Positions 1 to 8,450 of a stretch of DNA of 64,000 nucleotides are shown piece after piece. Location: positions 62,001-126,000 of the forward strand of contig NZ_AZUI01000001.1 of the NCBI RefSeq assembly GCF_000526995.1. Direction: 5' to 3'. This stretch comes from Lacrimispora indolis DSM 755. GTDB taxonomy: Bacteria; Bacillota; Clostridia; Lachnospirales; Lachnospiraceae. The notes beneath the pieces are model-generated. The model made no database searches, had not been told where the DNA came from, and worked only from the letters and a program-made list of their open reading frames with translations. Numbering within the stretch: position 1 is the stretch's first letter; each line of letters starts with the position of its first letter. The translations under genes and the position numbers were made by a program.

Positions 1-1984
1 TATTGCTGAAAAACTGTAAAATCTTATCCTGTTTGAAGTCTCCGCTGTAAAATCTGAGCATTCTCTCAATATATGTAACCAGAAGGGTTTTATAAATGGG
101 TTCAAATTCCGTCCCATTGCTTAATAAATTTCTGGCTTTGTAGACCATGACATTCTTAATCTCCCTGCCTTTATGCTGAGCATTATCAGAGGTGAATACA
201 AATCCAAAACCTGTATTGTTAATGGAATTTTTAATGGCATTGGTAAATCCGGATATCTCCTTTGTCATGCTGGTCGTGACTAAAAGTGCATTGTCTCCTG
301 CTTCTATGTCATAACGCACTCCCGGGTATTCCATGGTGGTATTAGGAAACCTCTGCTTTAGGTATTCCGGACACTGCCATGCTGCAGCGATACCGGCAGC
401 CCCGTAGGCAGCTCCCACATATACTCCCTCGATCCACATCTTCATAATGTCCTCTTTTTCCTGGGAAAGAGTCACATTTCCATTGTCATCAATGACCATC
501 CGTTTATCCAGGATAAGTCCTGACTTATCCTTTGGTATGATGGTAACATTGGGAATGCAGGGAACTACAAATTCACTGTAATCTCTCTTCATAAGAGGAG
601 CGCATTTATCCTTAAAAATACCAATTCCCTCAGTAGCCACATAATTAAACGTACTCTCTTCTCCGGTAGCGAAGCTGAAAAATGTTGTAATCTTATAGGG
701 GTTAATGGCATTCATCAAAATTGCAAGGTTTTCCATGGTATTGGTTCCCGGTTTTTTTACTTTCTGATTTCCTGCAAACCGCATTCTCTGAAGCTTACCA
801 TCTCCTGTCTGATTTAGTTCTACATCCGGAACAATTCCAAACCAAAGAGTATTTTCAAATTCATTTTTATCATTTGTCGTATTTAAATAGGTTAAAAGCC
901 TTGGCAAATTGCTGGATTTTATCATCATTTCCAAAGGAGTGTTCGTAATCAGGAGCCTTGGCTGCATTCCCTTCTCTTTTACCTTGTACTGGTCAAAGTA
1001 CGCCTTTACACCCAGGATTTTTTCAATCAATGGCTTTACCGCTCTTATAAAATCATCCTTGCTCTTTTTATAAAATTCAAGATAGGTATTGTAATTTTGT
1101 ACTTCTACCTCCCGGTCTACGGAGCTTTCCATTGTGGAAGAAAGGGGGCAGAAGGTCCTGACCACCAGCTCTCTGACATAGTCGGACTTGTTCTCATTAA
1201 GGGCATCGTAATCATCCCGGAATGTCTGAATTAAACTGGTATTGATGTGGTCATCTACAATCGCAAGCTGAGTTCCTTCTTCCTGTTTCATTTCCAGGAT
1301 TTTCAGTTCTCCGTCGTCTCCCATACTTAAAAGCCCAGCTTTAAATTCCTGGCCTCTTTGGGCAGTCTCCCCATTTCCCAGAAGCAGGCGGGTCTTGATA
1401 TCTTCAATCGCAAGAGGGAGCATAGCCAAAACATTATTGTAATTGTGACTTGCCTGTTCAAACTGGTAATTCAGCTTGTCCCCTAAATCAAGGCGCTTGG
1501 GATCTTCCTCCTCCAGCCCCATGTAATTCCCATAAGTATATTGGATCTCTCTCCGCACCTGACGGATATCTTCCATAATCTTTTTAGGGGAGATCATCTC
1601 TAAAACATTGCTGAATTTAAAATCCACATTTGCTACTCCCAACGAACCTCTTGCATCCTGTAATGTAATGAGCATGTTGAGTAAATCATTCATCTCATTA
1701 AGCGGTATTTCTGTAATGCAGTTATCCGGTATATTCTCCGGTTTGATCAGACTGTACTGAATACTGCCGGTATTTGCATCACACCAGGAATAAACAACCG
1801 GAGCAAACTTCTCCAAAAAATCCTCAAAACTTTCTACCAGAAGCGTTTCATTGATTTCCTTAATTTTGTCATCATCAAGGCTTGTCTTCCCTCTTACATC
1901 CCCAATCAGGGTCAGAAGATTCAGCTTTTCAGGATTCATTTCAGAAAACAGAATGGTCCGGTTAGTTTGTGTAATAGTTTCCAT
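1..1984 (-). CDS. Large protein, left-truncated; possible contractile-sheath-like protein
   Basis: Reading the minus strand from an ATG at 1982-1984 gives an uninterrupted frame of about 661 codons that runs off the left edge, so the C-terminus is missing. A purine-rich site (GAGGGAG) lies about 10 nt before the ATG. The protein is soluble, with no signal peptide or membrane segment. Its distal part has a glycine/alanine-rich stretch (YVGAAYGAAGIAAAWQ), then a segment whose order (FTSDNAQ, a long helix, then a 'TYIERMLRFY' helix) loosely recalls the C-terminal domain of TssC/VipB-type sheath proteins. That resemblance is by eye only. It follows the VWA gene by about 106 bp on the same strand. 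I do not firmly recognise the family; that it is a real gene is near certain, its function is not. Confidence 0.6.
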   Translation of the reverse strand, partial: METITQTNRTILFSEMNPEKLNLLTLIGDVRGKTSLDDDKIKEINETLLVESFEDFLEKFAPVVYSWCDANTGSIQYSLIKPENIPDNCITEIPLNEMNDLLNMLITLQDARGSLGVANVDFKFSNVLEMISPKKIMEDIRQVRREIQYTYGNYMGLEEEDPKRLDLGDKLNYQFEQASHNYNNVLAMLPLAIEDIKTRLLLGNGETAQRGQEFKAGLLSMGDDGELKILEMKQEEGTQLAIVDDHINTSLIQTFRDDYDALNENKSDYVRELVVRTFCPLSSTMESSVDREVEVQNYNTYLEFYKKSKDDFIRAVKPLIEKILGVKAYFDQYKVKEKGMQPRLLITNTPLEMMIKSSNLPRLLTYLNTTNDKNEFENTLWFGIVPDVELNQTGDGKLQRMRFAGNQKVKKPGTNTMENLAILMNAINPYKITTFFSFATGEESTFNYVATEGIGIFKDKCAPLMKRDYSEFVVPCIPNVTIIPKDKSGLILDKRMVIDDNGNVTLSQEKEDIMKMWIEGVYVGAAYGAAGIAAAWQCPEYLKQRFPNTTMEYPGVRYDIEAGDNALLVTTSMTKEISGFTNAIKNSINNTGFGFVFTSDNAQHKGREIKNVMVYKARNLLSNGTEFEPIYKTLLVTYIERMLRFYSGDFKQDKILQFFSN

Positions 1985-2072
1985 ACGCTTTTGCTCCCTC
2001 TTTCTCACTTTTATTCAATCGCTTCCATCAGCTGTTACTGGCGGGAAACGTGAACATCACAGTTCTTATCTC

Positions 2073-2087
2073 AGGCTGTTACAGCCT
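2073..2087. repeat. Short inverted repeat between VWA gene and next gene
   Basis: AGGCTG-TTA-CAGCCT forms a 6-bp stem with a 3-nt loop immediately after the VWA stop codon. It has no following T-run, so it is not a convincing terminator. It may be an mRNA processing or stability element in the gap between the two co-oriented genes. Confidence 0.35.
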
Positions 2088-2090
2088 CAT

Positions 2091-4112
2091 CTATTGAATC
2101 ATGGAAATATAGTGAATCTCCAGATCATAAGCTCCATCCGGAGATGTAATGGATATGATATCACCAAAGCTTACGCTGTACTGTATCTTTTTGCACATAA
2201 TGGAACTTCCGATCATAAGCGAAGACTCTGAAGAATGATACAAAATCATCCTCCTGTCTTCATCCGCTATGAGGAATATGTGATCCAGTCCCAGGGATTC
2301 AGAAGCGCCTGGATATTCTTTCATTAAGTCTCCAAGGCTTACCCGGTTATCCTTGATCTTATACATGGGAAATGTAAGAGGAGGTATCTCCTCTTCTTCC
2401 TCCGGCTGCTCCATAAAATAGGCATCCATTTTTCCCTGGAATCGGTTCTGAGCTTTCTTTTCCGTAATCACTTCCAGTTCAGGCTTTGGTTTATGAAACA
2501 GTCTCCAAATGACAGCACCTGCGGCTGCCAGAACGAGAACAATAACCCACCAGTATGCTTTCCACAATGGGATTATCTCCAAGGAATAGGTATAGGATAT
2601 TGCTGCCTCTCCATCAGATATCTTCAGTATCAGATTTCGGCTTCCTGCTTTTACCGGTTTAATAGTAAGGATTCCATTATTCAGACCGACCTCTGCCAGA
2701 TCACCGGCATCCTGTTCCAAAGTATAAAAAATACCGTCTCCATCAGAATCAATAAAATAATTGTTAAGTACCAACTGTTTTTCCCTGGATAAAGGATTAT
2801 AATGAATGTTCTTTGGAAGTTCTCCCGTAGGAGGTGTGTTAATCACCTGAATTCTTACTGTATTAAAGATGCAAGACTCCATCCTGTCATCCAAACGGGC
2901 TTCTATGTAATAAGTCCCTGACTGGGTTAATACCATTTCTCCTGCAAGAATCCCTTCCTTGACGGTGGTTTCAACATCCCTTCTGTCACTGTCCGACTGC
3001 CCGTCCGGATAAATCACCACCTTTGGAGTGAAGTTCGCATAAAAGGCCTCGTCCTTGATCACAGACCCGCTTTTATCCTTAAAATAGATCTTATAAGACA
3101 ATGGCTTGTTTCTTGCAATTGCTGTTTCTATTTCCATAACAGGAGTCAGGTCCCGGTAGCTGATCAGATAAATCTTTAGCTCCTGATTCTTTCTTGTATT
3201 GGTCTGTATGTTCATTTCACTGATATCTTTTTTTATGTCTGATACTTTTGCCACAGAATAGTGAACCAGATTAACCGGTTTTATCTGCTGCTCTCCGTAA
3301 ACAACCGTAGTATCTCCAATTTGCTGAGGCGATATCATCAGGACGTCCATCTCATCTAAATGAGAATCATCAAGCTTAATGCGAAGGCTCTGGCTGCCTT
3401 CTCCATAAATGCCGCCCGCAATTTCCTGAATACGGTAAGCCATGTTGTCATGAAAAATCCCATACAGTACTTCAATCAAGGTTTCCGGCTTTTCAACCGT
3501 ATAATTTTGTCCTCCTGTCTGGCTGGAAATTTCCTTCAGAATCTCTTTGCTGCCGTCATATTTGCCGAAAGCCACCGTATAAAGCGGTATATTCCGGGAT
3601 CGGCAGGCCTCTACCGTATTTCTTAAGTCCTGATCAGAGATTTCTCTGGTCCTTCCGGCCCGGGAACCTTTTAAATCCGTTTCTCCATCCGAGATTAGAA
3701 CAATCATGCACTTTCGTCCGTTTTCCTGTCCGGTCAGACCATATGCATAGTTCAATCCTAAACCAATGTCCGTATTTCCCGAATATCCGGCGGAATCCAT
3801 CAGAGCTTTTAATGCATCCCTCTCTTCCTGAGTCCTCACAGAAACAGGAGCCGCAGATGACACAATATGGTCATTATATGCTACAAACCCAATTCGGATA
3901 TCAGCACTGTGGACTGTATCAATAAACGCTTTTACCATACCGATGGCAGTGTGATCCGGATCATTGGCAGACATAGAGCCGCTATAGTCCATGACAAACA
4001 TGACATCCAGACCGTTTTTCCCACTTGCTATTTCCTCTCCAGACGAACAAAACGAGATAGAAATAAAAAAGAGACAACTTAATAAAAATGAAACTGTCTT
4101 GAACCTTTTCAT
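2091..4112 (-). CDS. VWA-domain membrane-anchored protein
   Basis: 673 residues. A Lys/Arg start and hydrophobic core (about residues 1-23) form a signal peptide. A von Willebrand factor A domain follows (about 34-220), with an intact MIDAS motif: DYSGSMS, a downstream T in SGNTD, and LISDGETD. The middle has Ig/cadherin-like beta-rich segments (FIDSDGDGIFYTLEQD, ISDGEAAISYTYSLEI). A single transmembrane helix lies near 525-545 (AYWWVIVLVLAAAGAVIW), then a roughly 120-residue cytoplasmic tail with an acidic stretch and a beta-rich, FHA-like end. This suggests an exported, metal-dependent ligand-binding domain with a cytoplasmic sensor or scaffold domain. The gene sits 107 bp after agrB on the same strand. 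Its ATG is preceded by AAAGGTG. The role is unknown; VWA/FHA proteins accompany secretion or regulatory loci in Lachnospiraceae (general knowledge). Confidence 0.85.
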   Translation of the reverse strand: MKRFKTVSFLLSCLFFISISFCSSGEEIASGKNGLDVMFVMDYSGSMSANDPDHTAIGMVKAFIDTVHSADIRIGFVAYNDHIVSSAAPVSVRTQEERDALKALMDSAGYSGNTDIGLGLNYAYGLTGQENGRKCMIVLISDGETDLKGSRAGRTREISDQDLRNTVEACRSRNIPLYTVAFGKYDGSKEILKEISSQTGGQNYTVEKPETLIEVLYGIFHDNMAYRIQEIAGGIYGEGSQSLRIKLDDSHLDEMDVLMISPQQIGDTTVVYGEQQIKPVNLVHYSVAKVSDIKKDISEMNIQTNTRKNQELKIYLISYRDLTPVMEIETAIARNKPLSYKIYFKDKSGSVIKDEAFYANFTPKVVIYPDGQSDSDRRDVETTVKEGILAGEMVLTQSGTYYIEARLDDRMESCIFNTVRIQVINTPPTGELPKNIHYNPLSREKQLVLNNYFIDSDGDGIFYTLEQDAGDLAEVGLNNGILTIKPVKAGSRNLILKISDGEAAISYTYSLEIIPLWKAYWWVIVLVLAAAGAVIWRLFHKPKPELEVITEKKAQNRFQGKMDAYFMEQPEEEEEIPPLTFPMYKIKDNRVSLGDLMKEYPGASESLGLDHIFLIADEDRRMILYHSSESSLMIGSSIMCKKIQYSVSFGDIISITSPDGAYDLEIHYISMIQ

Positions 4113-4219
4113 AAATTCTTACACACCTTTATCCTATGGTCTTTTCTTGTTTGTCTTATTCTCAGAATTTTGTTCCGTGTAATGCAGTTAATACCATCAA
4201 TCTGCTCATAAGGCAGCAT

Positions 4220-4792
4220 TCATACCGTGCTTTTATTTTTCCACTTTCCTAAAATCATAAGTATGTACACAACATCCACCGTCAAGGCGATTAAAAAGGA
4301 ATACCTTAAGAATGATAAAAGCGCTGTTGTAAAATAAGCTATCGTAATGATACTAAGAGACTGCCTTAACTTACTTTTGAAATAAGCATCTTCTTCTTCA
4401 TTAACATCTCTGTTTTTATCGTTCACAGGTTTTGTAAGCCAAAAGGCTATCAATCCTCCCCCCATCATGATTCCCGATACCGCAAGTGATACATTCATGT
4501 ACTTTACAAGCAACATGGATCCTGTCGTAACAGCAAAGGAAAACAAAAAGCAATGACTGAATTTGTCCAAATGCAACCCTCCGGCATAGGAACGCAACAC
4601 ACAGAATACCAAAAAAAACACAACTGCTTCCAGCTTCATATTAAGACAAAGTGCGATCGCTATATTTGCCAATACCCCCATCAGCATTTCTAATGTCACC
4701 TGTGCTGCGTATTCGTAGGTTTCAAATGATACTGATGATAAGCTATCTCTTTTATATGCATACCTTGCCAACATGAGTTCAAACCTTTTCAC
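4220..4792 (-). CDS. agrB: AgrB-like autoinducer peptide processing protease
   Basis: 190-residue membrane protein of the accessory gene regulator B family, which cleaves and cyclises the AgrD precursor. The family signature is visible as R67-S-Y-AGG-LH74, with the catalytic-type Cys at C81; this is the His/Cys pair with 7-residue spacing known for AgrB. Several hydrophobic helices follow. The start is GTG at 4790-4792, three bases after the agrD stop, with AGAGGT upstream; an internal ATG (M7) is possible but less well placed. The partner agrD is immediately upstream, and agrC and agrA precede that. Length is normal for the family. Confidence 0.93.
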   Translation of the reverse strand: MKRFELMLARYAYKRDSLSSVSFETYEYAAQVTLEMLMGVLANIAIALCLNMKLEAVVFFLVFCVLRSYAGGLHLDKFSHCFLFSFAVTTGSMLLVKYMNVSLAVSGIMMGGGLIAFWLTKPVNDKNRDVNEEEDAYFKSKLRQSLSIITIAYFTTALLSFLRYSFLIALTVDVVYILMILGKWKNKSTV

Positions 4793-4795
4793 CGA

Positions 4796-4945
4796 TTAAA
4801 ACCTCTTAAACTTTCTAACATCTTCTGTCATTTTTGGCTGATGAGATATCCAGCAACAACGAGCATTTGCGCTATAAAGAATTACCGATAAAATTAAAAA
4901 ATTAAACACTGAATGATTCCTTTTAAGCTTTTTCATAAATCCCAT
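4796..4945 (-). CDS. agrD: AgrD-like cyclic lactone autoinducer precursor
   Basis: A 49-codon ORF with a strong ribosome site (AGAGGAGG) 6-8 nt before the ATG at 4943-4945. It has the three-part AgrD layout: a basic, amphipathic N-terminus (MGFMKKLKRNHS), a hydrophobic segment, then the core ending S-A-N-A-R-C-C-W-I-S-H-Q-P-K-M and a charged tail (TEDVRKFKRF). The 'NARCCW..QPKMPE-like' core matches the clostridial cyclic lactone autoinducer peptide family, in which a Cys side chain forms the thiolactone or lactone ring. It lies directly between the sensor genes and agrB. Either C30 or C31 could be the ring residue; clostridial peptides usually use this position with the aromatic and Ile/Phe residues following. 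Confidence 0.93.
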   Translation of the reverse strand: MGFMKKLKRNHSVFNFLILSVILYSANARCCWISHQPKMTEDVRKFKRF

Positions 4946-4976
4946 AATATAGCCTCCTCTATGCTTTTTTTACAAT

Positions 4977-5023
4977 ATACTACATTTTTCGAGATTTTTT
5001 CCTATCATGTAATTATTAACGGT
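4977..5023 (-). promoter_or_regulatory. agrD promoter region with one LytTR half-site
   Basis: On the minus strand ACCGTTAAT (5015-5023) matches the 9-bp repeat bound by AgrA/LytTR regulators. A -10-like TATATT lies about 30 bp further downstream (near 4978-4984) and the -35 is poor, as expected for an activator-dependent promoter. I could not find a clean second repeat at the usual spacing. Confidence 0.5.
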
Positions 5024-5094
5024 TTATATGTCATTTTAGGTTTTATTTTTGAATAAAAATTTAAGTAAAGCCTTTGCAGTATCCTTGCGCCCAA

Positions 5095-5140
5095 TAAAAA
5101 AACGAAATGACATCCGGCTTATGCACCAATATCATTTCGT
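5095..5140 (-). terminator. Intrinsic terminator after agrC
   Basis: On the minus strand ACGAAATGA (5132-5140) pairs with TCATTTCGT (5102-5110) around a 21-nt loop and is followed by TTTTTTTA. It lies 34 bp after the histidine-kinase stop and separates agrAC from agrDB. Confidence 0.75.
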
Positions 5141-5173
5141 CTTTCATACAATCGTTCTTGTTATTAAATAAAG

Positions 5174-6475
5174 CTATATATCGTCATATAATATAGTCTC
5201 CAGTGAAAATATATCTCCTTCCCAATCCAGCTTCACTTGCCCATGGTATCTTTTTGCAATCTTCTTCATCGAATAAATCCCCCAGCCATGAAAAGACTCT
5301 TCCTTCCGGCTTACCAGCCTGTGTTCCTTATCATGCTCTATTTTTCCCTGATAGCGGTTTCTAACAAAAATATACAAATATCCTTTTTCATGGGTTATCT
5401 CTATCCAGATCTCTCGCTTATCTTTTTCTACATACTCAGAGGCCTCTACCGCATTATCGAAGGCATTTCCCAGCAGTACCCCAAGATCTTCATCTTTAAT
5501 TTTCATAACCCCAGGTACTTCCAGCTTTGTATGTAAACGTATCTCTTTTTTACTGGTTTTTTCCCATATATGGTTTACCATAGCGTCTATTATTAAATTC
5601 CCTGTTTTTGACTCCAATCGACCAATGCTCACTGACTGACCTATCAAATTCTCCAAAGTTGTTAATAATTTTTCTTTTTGGTCAGATTTCACAAGCTCTT
5701 GCAAATAGATTAAGCGCTGTTTCATATCGTGCTTCATTTCCTGTATTTCTGCCGACGCTGCTTCCTCCAAATCATGCTGTCTTCCATAGTATTCCAGTTG
5801 CTTTACATACATATGGGCATTTCTCTTCACCTGAATCGTTTCCACTAATCTTAAATAAATGGGATAAATGGATAGATTCATAATTGTTAATATCAATGCA
5901 GCCATCAGCAGCCAGCCAAAGGAATCCGTTACTTTTCTATCCGACGTTTCTACCAGCATATAAAATACGGGATACAGGATCAGTCCTGATAACAAAAAAA
6001 TGGTTAAATAGGCGCCTCCGCCATAGGGAACCATTCCGCCTCCATGGCGGTTCATGAACCAACGGATTCCCATCACTATTAAGAACAGTAAAAATTTTGC
6101 AAAAATAGAGTTAATCATAAATGATGGATTTTGCCCATTATTCAAAAATAAATAGCCTGCATCCCCAATTCCCTCCAAAAGCATCCACATCATTACAAAA
6201 GTTATAGGAAATGTAAACCGCTTCCACAAGATTCCTTCATAAGAAATAATGCCAACTGACAAAACTGTCGTTAATGTCAATATCAGGTTTATTACGGGAT
6301 GGAAATATATCAATTCCATATTTATGCAAAACTGCCATAGAAAAAAAAGAGCCCAGCCGGCCACTCCCGCATATCGGCTTTTCTTTGCAAGAAAAATATC
6401 CAGATACACTTTCAGTAAAAGCGTAGAATACAATGACATGCTAATGCTTGTGAAAATCATCTTGACTGCATTCAT
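5174..6475 (-). CDS. agrC: AgrC-like sensor histidine kinase (GHKL type)
   Basis: 433 residues. The N-terminal half is a polytopic membrane sensor (roughly six to seven hydrophobic helices, residues 1-205), as in AgrC/ComD peptide receptors. A coiled dimerisation helix follows with the phospho-acceptor motif EMKHDMKQRL, then a GHKL-type HATPase domain with N-box GNAFDNAVEA and G-box GWGIYSMKKI. Only 3 bp separate it from the response regulator upstream, so they are co-transcribed. It is the likely receptor for the peptide encoded at 4796-4945. Confidence 0.92.
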   Translation of the reverse strand: MNAVKMIFTSISMSLYSTLLLKVYLDIFLAKKSRYAGVAGWALFFLWQFCINMELIYFHPVINLILTLTTVLSVGIISYEGILWKRFTFPITFVMMWMLLEGIGDAGYLFLNNGQNPSFMINSIFAKFLLFLIVMGIRWFMNRHGGGMVPYGGGAYLTIFLLSGLILYPVFYMLVETSDRKVTDSFGWLLMAALILTIMNLSIYPIYLRLVETIQVKRNAHMYVKQLEYYGRQHDLEEAASAEIQEMKHDMKQRLIYLQELVKSDQKEKLLTTLENLIGQSVSIGRLESKTGNLIIDAMVNHIWEKTSKKEIRLHTKLEVPGVMKIKDEDLGVLLGNAFDNAVEASEYVEKDKREIWIEITHEKGYLYIFVRNRYQGKIEHDKEHRLVSRKEESFHGWGIYSMKKIAKRYHGQVKLDWEGDIFSLETILYDDI

Positions 6476-6478
6476 TTT

Positions 6479-7192
6479 TTACCTCTTTTTATACTGCCTC
6501 AATTTATCATCCACCGCCTTTTTATACGCCCTGCTTAATGGTAAGATGATTCCTTTCGGCATTTCCACCTCTTCATACCCCATACGGATAACATGCTGGT
6601 AATTTACCAGATATGATTTATGTATCCTTAAAAATTTCCCTTTGCTGTTTTCCAGATTTTTTTCTATCTTATTCAATGCTTTATATTCTTTTAAAAGACC
6701 ATCTTGCAAAGCAATTTCCGCCACTCGAAGCTTGCTTTCAAAATACAGAATATCACGGATTAACACTTTATAATCCGATTTCTTATATTGGAAACGGTAA
6801 TACGAATCCTGCTCTTCCACAATCCTTAAAACATAATAAAAGGTTTCTTCAAATTCATTCTTTTTTATAGGCTTTGTAAGAAAACCAATTGGAGCTACCC
6901 GGAAGGCGTCTTTCATGTAGCCATCATGAGATGTTACATACACCATCTGTACTGTACGGTCTATTTCACGTATTTTATATGCCGCTTCCAGGCCATTCAT
7001 ATATTTCATCCGTACATCCAAATAGATTATATCAAACCGCCTTCCTTCGATTACCGCCTGAACCAGATCGCTCCCATCTTCATAACACTCCACTTCTACT
7101 TGAATTCCGGCATTCTTCCCAAGTTCCAGCAAGTATTCCTCCAGCCTTTTCAACAAGTAAAACTCATCATCACAAACAGCAATCTCAATCAC
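6479..7192 (-). CDS. agrA: AgrA-like LytTR response regulator
   Basis: 237 residues. The N-terminal receiver domain has acidic CDDE, phospho-acceptor Asp in IIYLDVRM, the TSHD segment and KPIKKNE Lys. A C-terminal LytTR DNA-binding domain (about 135-235) has DILYFESKLR and LRIHKSYLVN. The start is GTG (7190-7192) preceded by AGGGGAA at good spacing. First gene of the agr locus; the LytTR-like box before agrD supports autoregulation. Confidence 0.92.
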   Translation of the reverse strand: MIEIAVCDDEFYLLKRLEEYLLELGKNAGIQVEVECYEDGSDLVQAVIEGRRFDIIYLDVRMKYMNGLEAAYKIREIDRTVQMVYVTSHDGYMKDAFRVAPIGFLTKPIKKNEFEETFYYVLRIVEEQDSYYRFQYKKSDYKVLIRDILYFESKLRVAEIALQDGLLKEYKALNKIEKNLENSKGKFLRIHKSYLVNYQHVIRMGYEEVEMPKGIILPLSRAYKKAVDDKLRQYKKR

Positions 7193-7411
7193 AATCTTTT
7201 TCCCCTGTAAATAAAACTTTGCGGCCCGGCGCGTATGCCGGACATTGTGTCTATCAAACTATGAACAATTTTATGGCCAATATCCTTCTTAACATATTAC
7301 AGTCCAGTACAAGACGTTTTTTCCTAAAATTAATTCAGCATTTCTCCCTATTTTAATTATCGTCACAACAGCTGTTTTCCATAAATTTTTATACATTAAA
7401 CCGATGATACC

Positions 7412-7440
7412 ATTATAGATTTAACAAAATTCTATGTCAA
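7412..7440 (-). promoter_or_regulatory. Sigma-A promoter for agrA-agrC
   Basis: On the minus strand TTGACA (7435-7440) and TATAAT (7412-7417) are separated by exactly 17 bp. The inferred 5' UTR is about 210 nt and contains a small GC hairpin (CCGGC...GCCGG at 7228-7243). Confidence 0.8.
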
Positions 7441-7540
7441 TACGTATTCCGGTTTAGCTGAATTAGTTTTTTTCTATAACAATCGATCGATCGTGCGAAA
7501 ATAAGGCTGTTATTATCCCCTATACAGTATTCATAAAAAA

Positions 7541-7572
7541 CCAAAAAGGAACTGTATGATACCGTTCCTTTT
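7541..7572 (-). terminator. Intrinsic terminator of the sugar ABC operon
   Basis: AAAAGGAAC (7544-7552) pairs with GTTCCTTTT (7564-7572) around an 11-nt loop. On the minus strand the stem is followed by TTTTTGGTTTTTT. It lies 33 bp beyond the last permease gene. Confidence 0.85.
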
Positions 7573-7604
7573 GATCTTCTTTCATTATTCTATTCTTTCC
7601 GTTA

Positions 7605-8447
7605 TCAGCCTTTCACCGACCCAGCTGTAAGCCCTTCTATCATATATTTCTGAGCAAAAGTAAACAAACACATGGTAGGGATCAATGACATAATGGTTCC
7701 TGCTGCCATTTCCCCCCATTTAATATCATATTTTAAGATCAGGGCATTAAGCCCTACCGGTATTGTCTTAAATTTGTCCACATCAATAAACATAACCGAC
7801 ATAAAAAGTTCATTCCAGGAATTGATGAACGCAAAGATGAATGTGGCGGCAATGCCTGGCATAATGACCGGCACAATCACCTGAAACAATGCCTGCAAAT
7901 AGCCGCAGCCATCAATCCATGCCGCTTCTTCCAGAGATTTGGGCACTCCGTCAAAAAAGCCGCATAACGTCACAACGGAAAATGGTATCATCATATTGGT
8001 ATACAGCATTGCCAGGCCATACAGATTATTCAGCATCCGCATCTTGCCTAACATCTGATACAACGGCGCCAGCATGATGAACATGGGTATCATCTGGGTC
8101 ACCAGAAAAAACAGCAGCAGCACATTTTTAAAGCGGAAACGGAATCTGCTGATGACGTAACTGGCCAGAATGGATATGAAAACCGAGCAGGCTGCTGCAA
8201 CAGAAGATGTAAAAAATGAATTGCATAAATATCTTGCAAAATTACCTTTCCAGAGCATTGCCGCGTAATTGACCAAAGAGACCGGATCCGGTAAATATTT
8301 CACCGGGAATGCGTAAATCTCGCCCTGAGATCCCTTTAAGGAAGTCAGCAGCATCCATAGGAAAGGGAACATGGTCAGCACAAGAAAGGCAGTTAGTACG
8401 ACAAACTTAAATAATCTCCACATCTGTTTTTTACTCGCTGCAGTCAT
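7605..8447 (-). CDS. Sugar ABC transporter permease (MalG family)
   Basis: 280-residue inner-membrane permease of the CUT1 class. About six transmembrane helices are visible, and the EAA loop that contacts the ATPase reads EEAAWIDGCGYLQALFQVIVP. It ends with the family-typical tail 'YMIEGLTAGSVKG'. It follows the partner permease by 3 bp. No ATP-binding subunit is encoded here; CUT1 systems often share one MsmK-type ATPase encoded elsewhere. The substrate is unknown. Confidence 0.92.
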   Translation of the reverse strand: MTAASKKQMWRLFKFVVLTAFLVLTMFPFLWMLLTSLKGSQGEIYAFPVKYLPDPVSLVNYAAMLWKGNFARYLCNSFFTSSVAAACSVFISILASYVISRFRFRFKNVLLLFFLVTQMIPMFIMLAPLYQMLGKMRMLNNLYGLAMLYTNMMIPFSVVTLCGFFDGVPKSLEEAAWIDGCGYLQALFQVIVPVIMPGIAATFIFAFINSWNELFMSVMFIDVDKFKTIPVGLNALILKYDIKWGEMAAGTIMSLIPTMCLFTFAQKYMIEGLTAGSVKG

Positions 8448-8450
8448 ACG

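Noticed and set aside
7481..7493. Repeat AATCGATCGATCG as an attachment or methylation site
   Set aside because: Short palindromic run with no associated recombinase or repeat elsewhere in the window.
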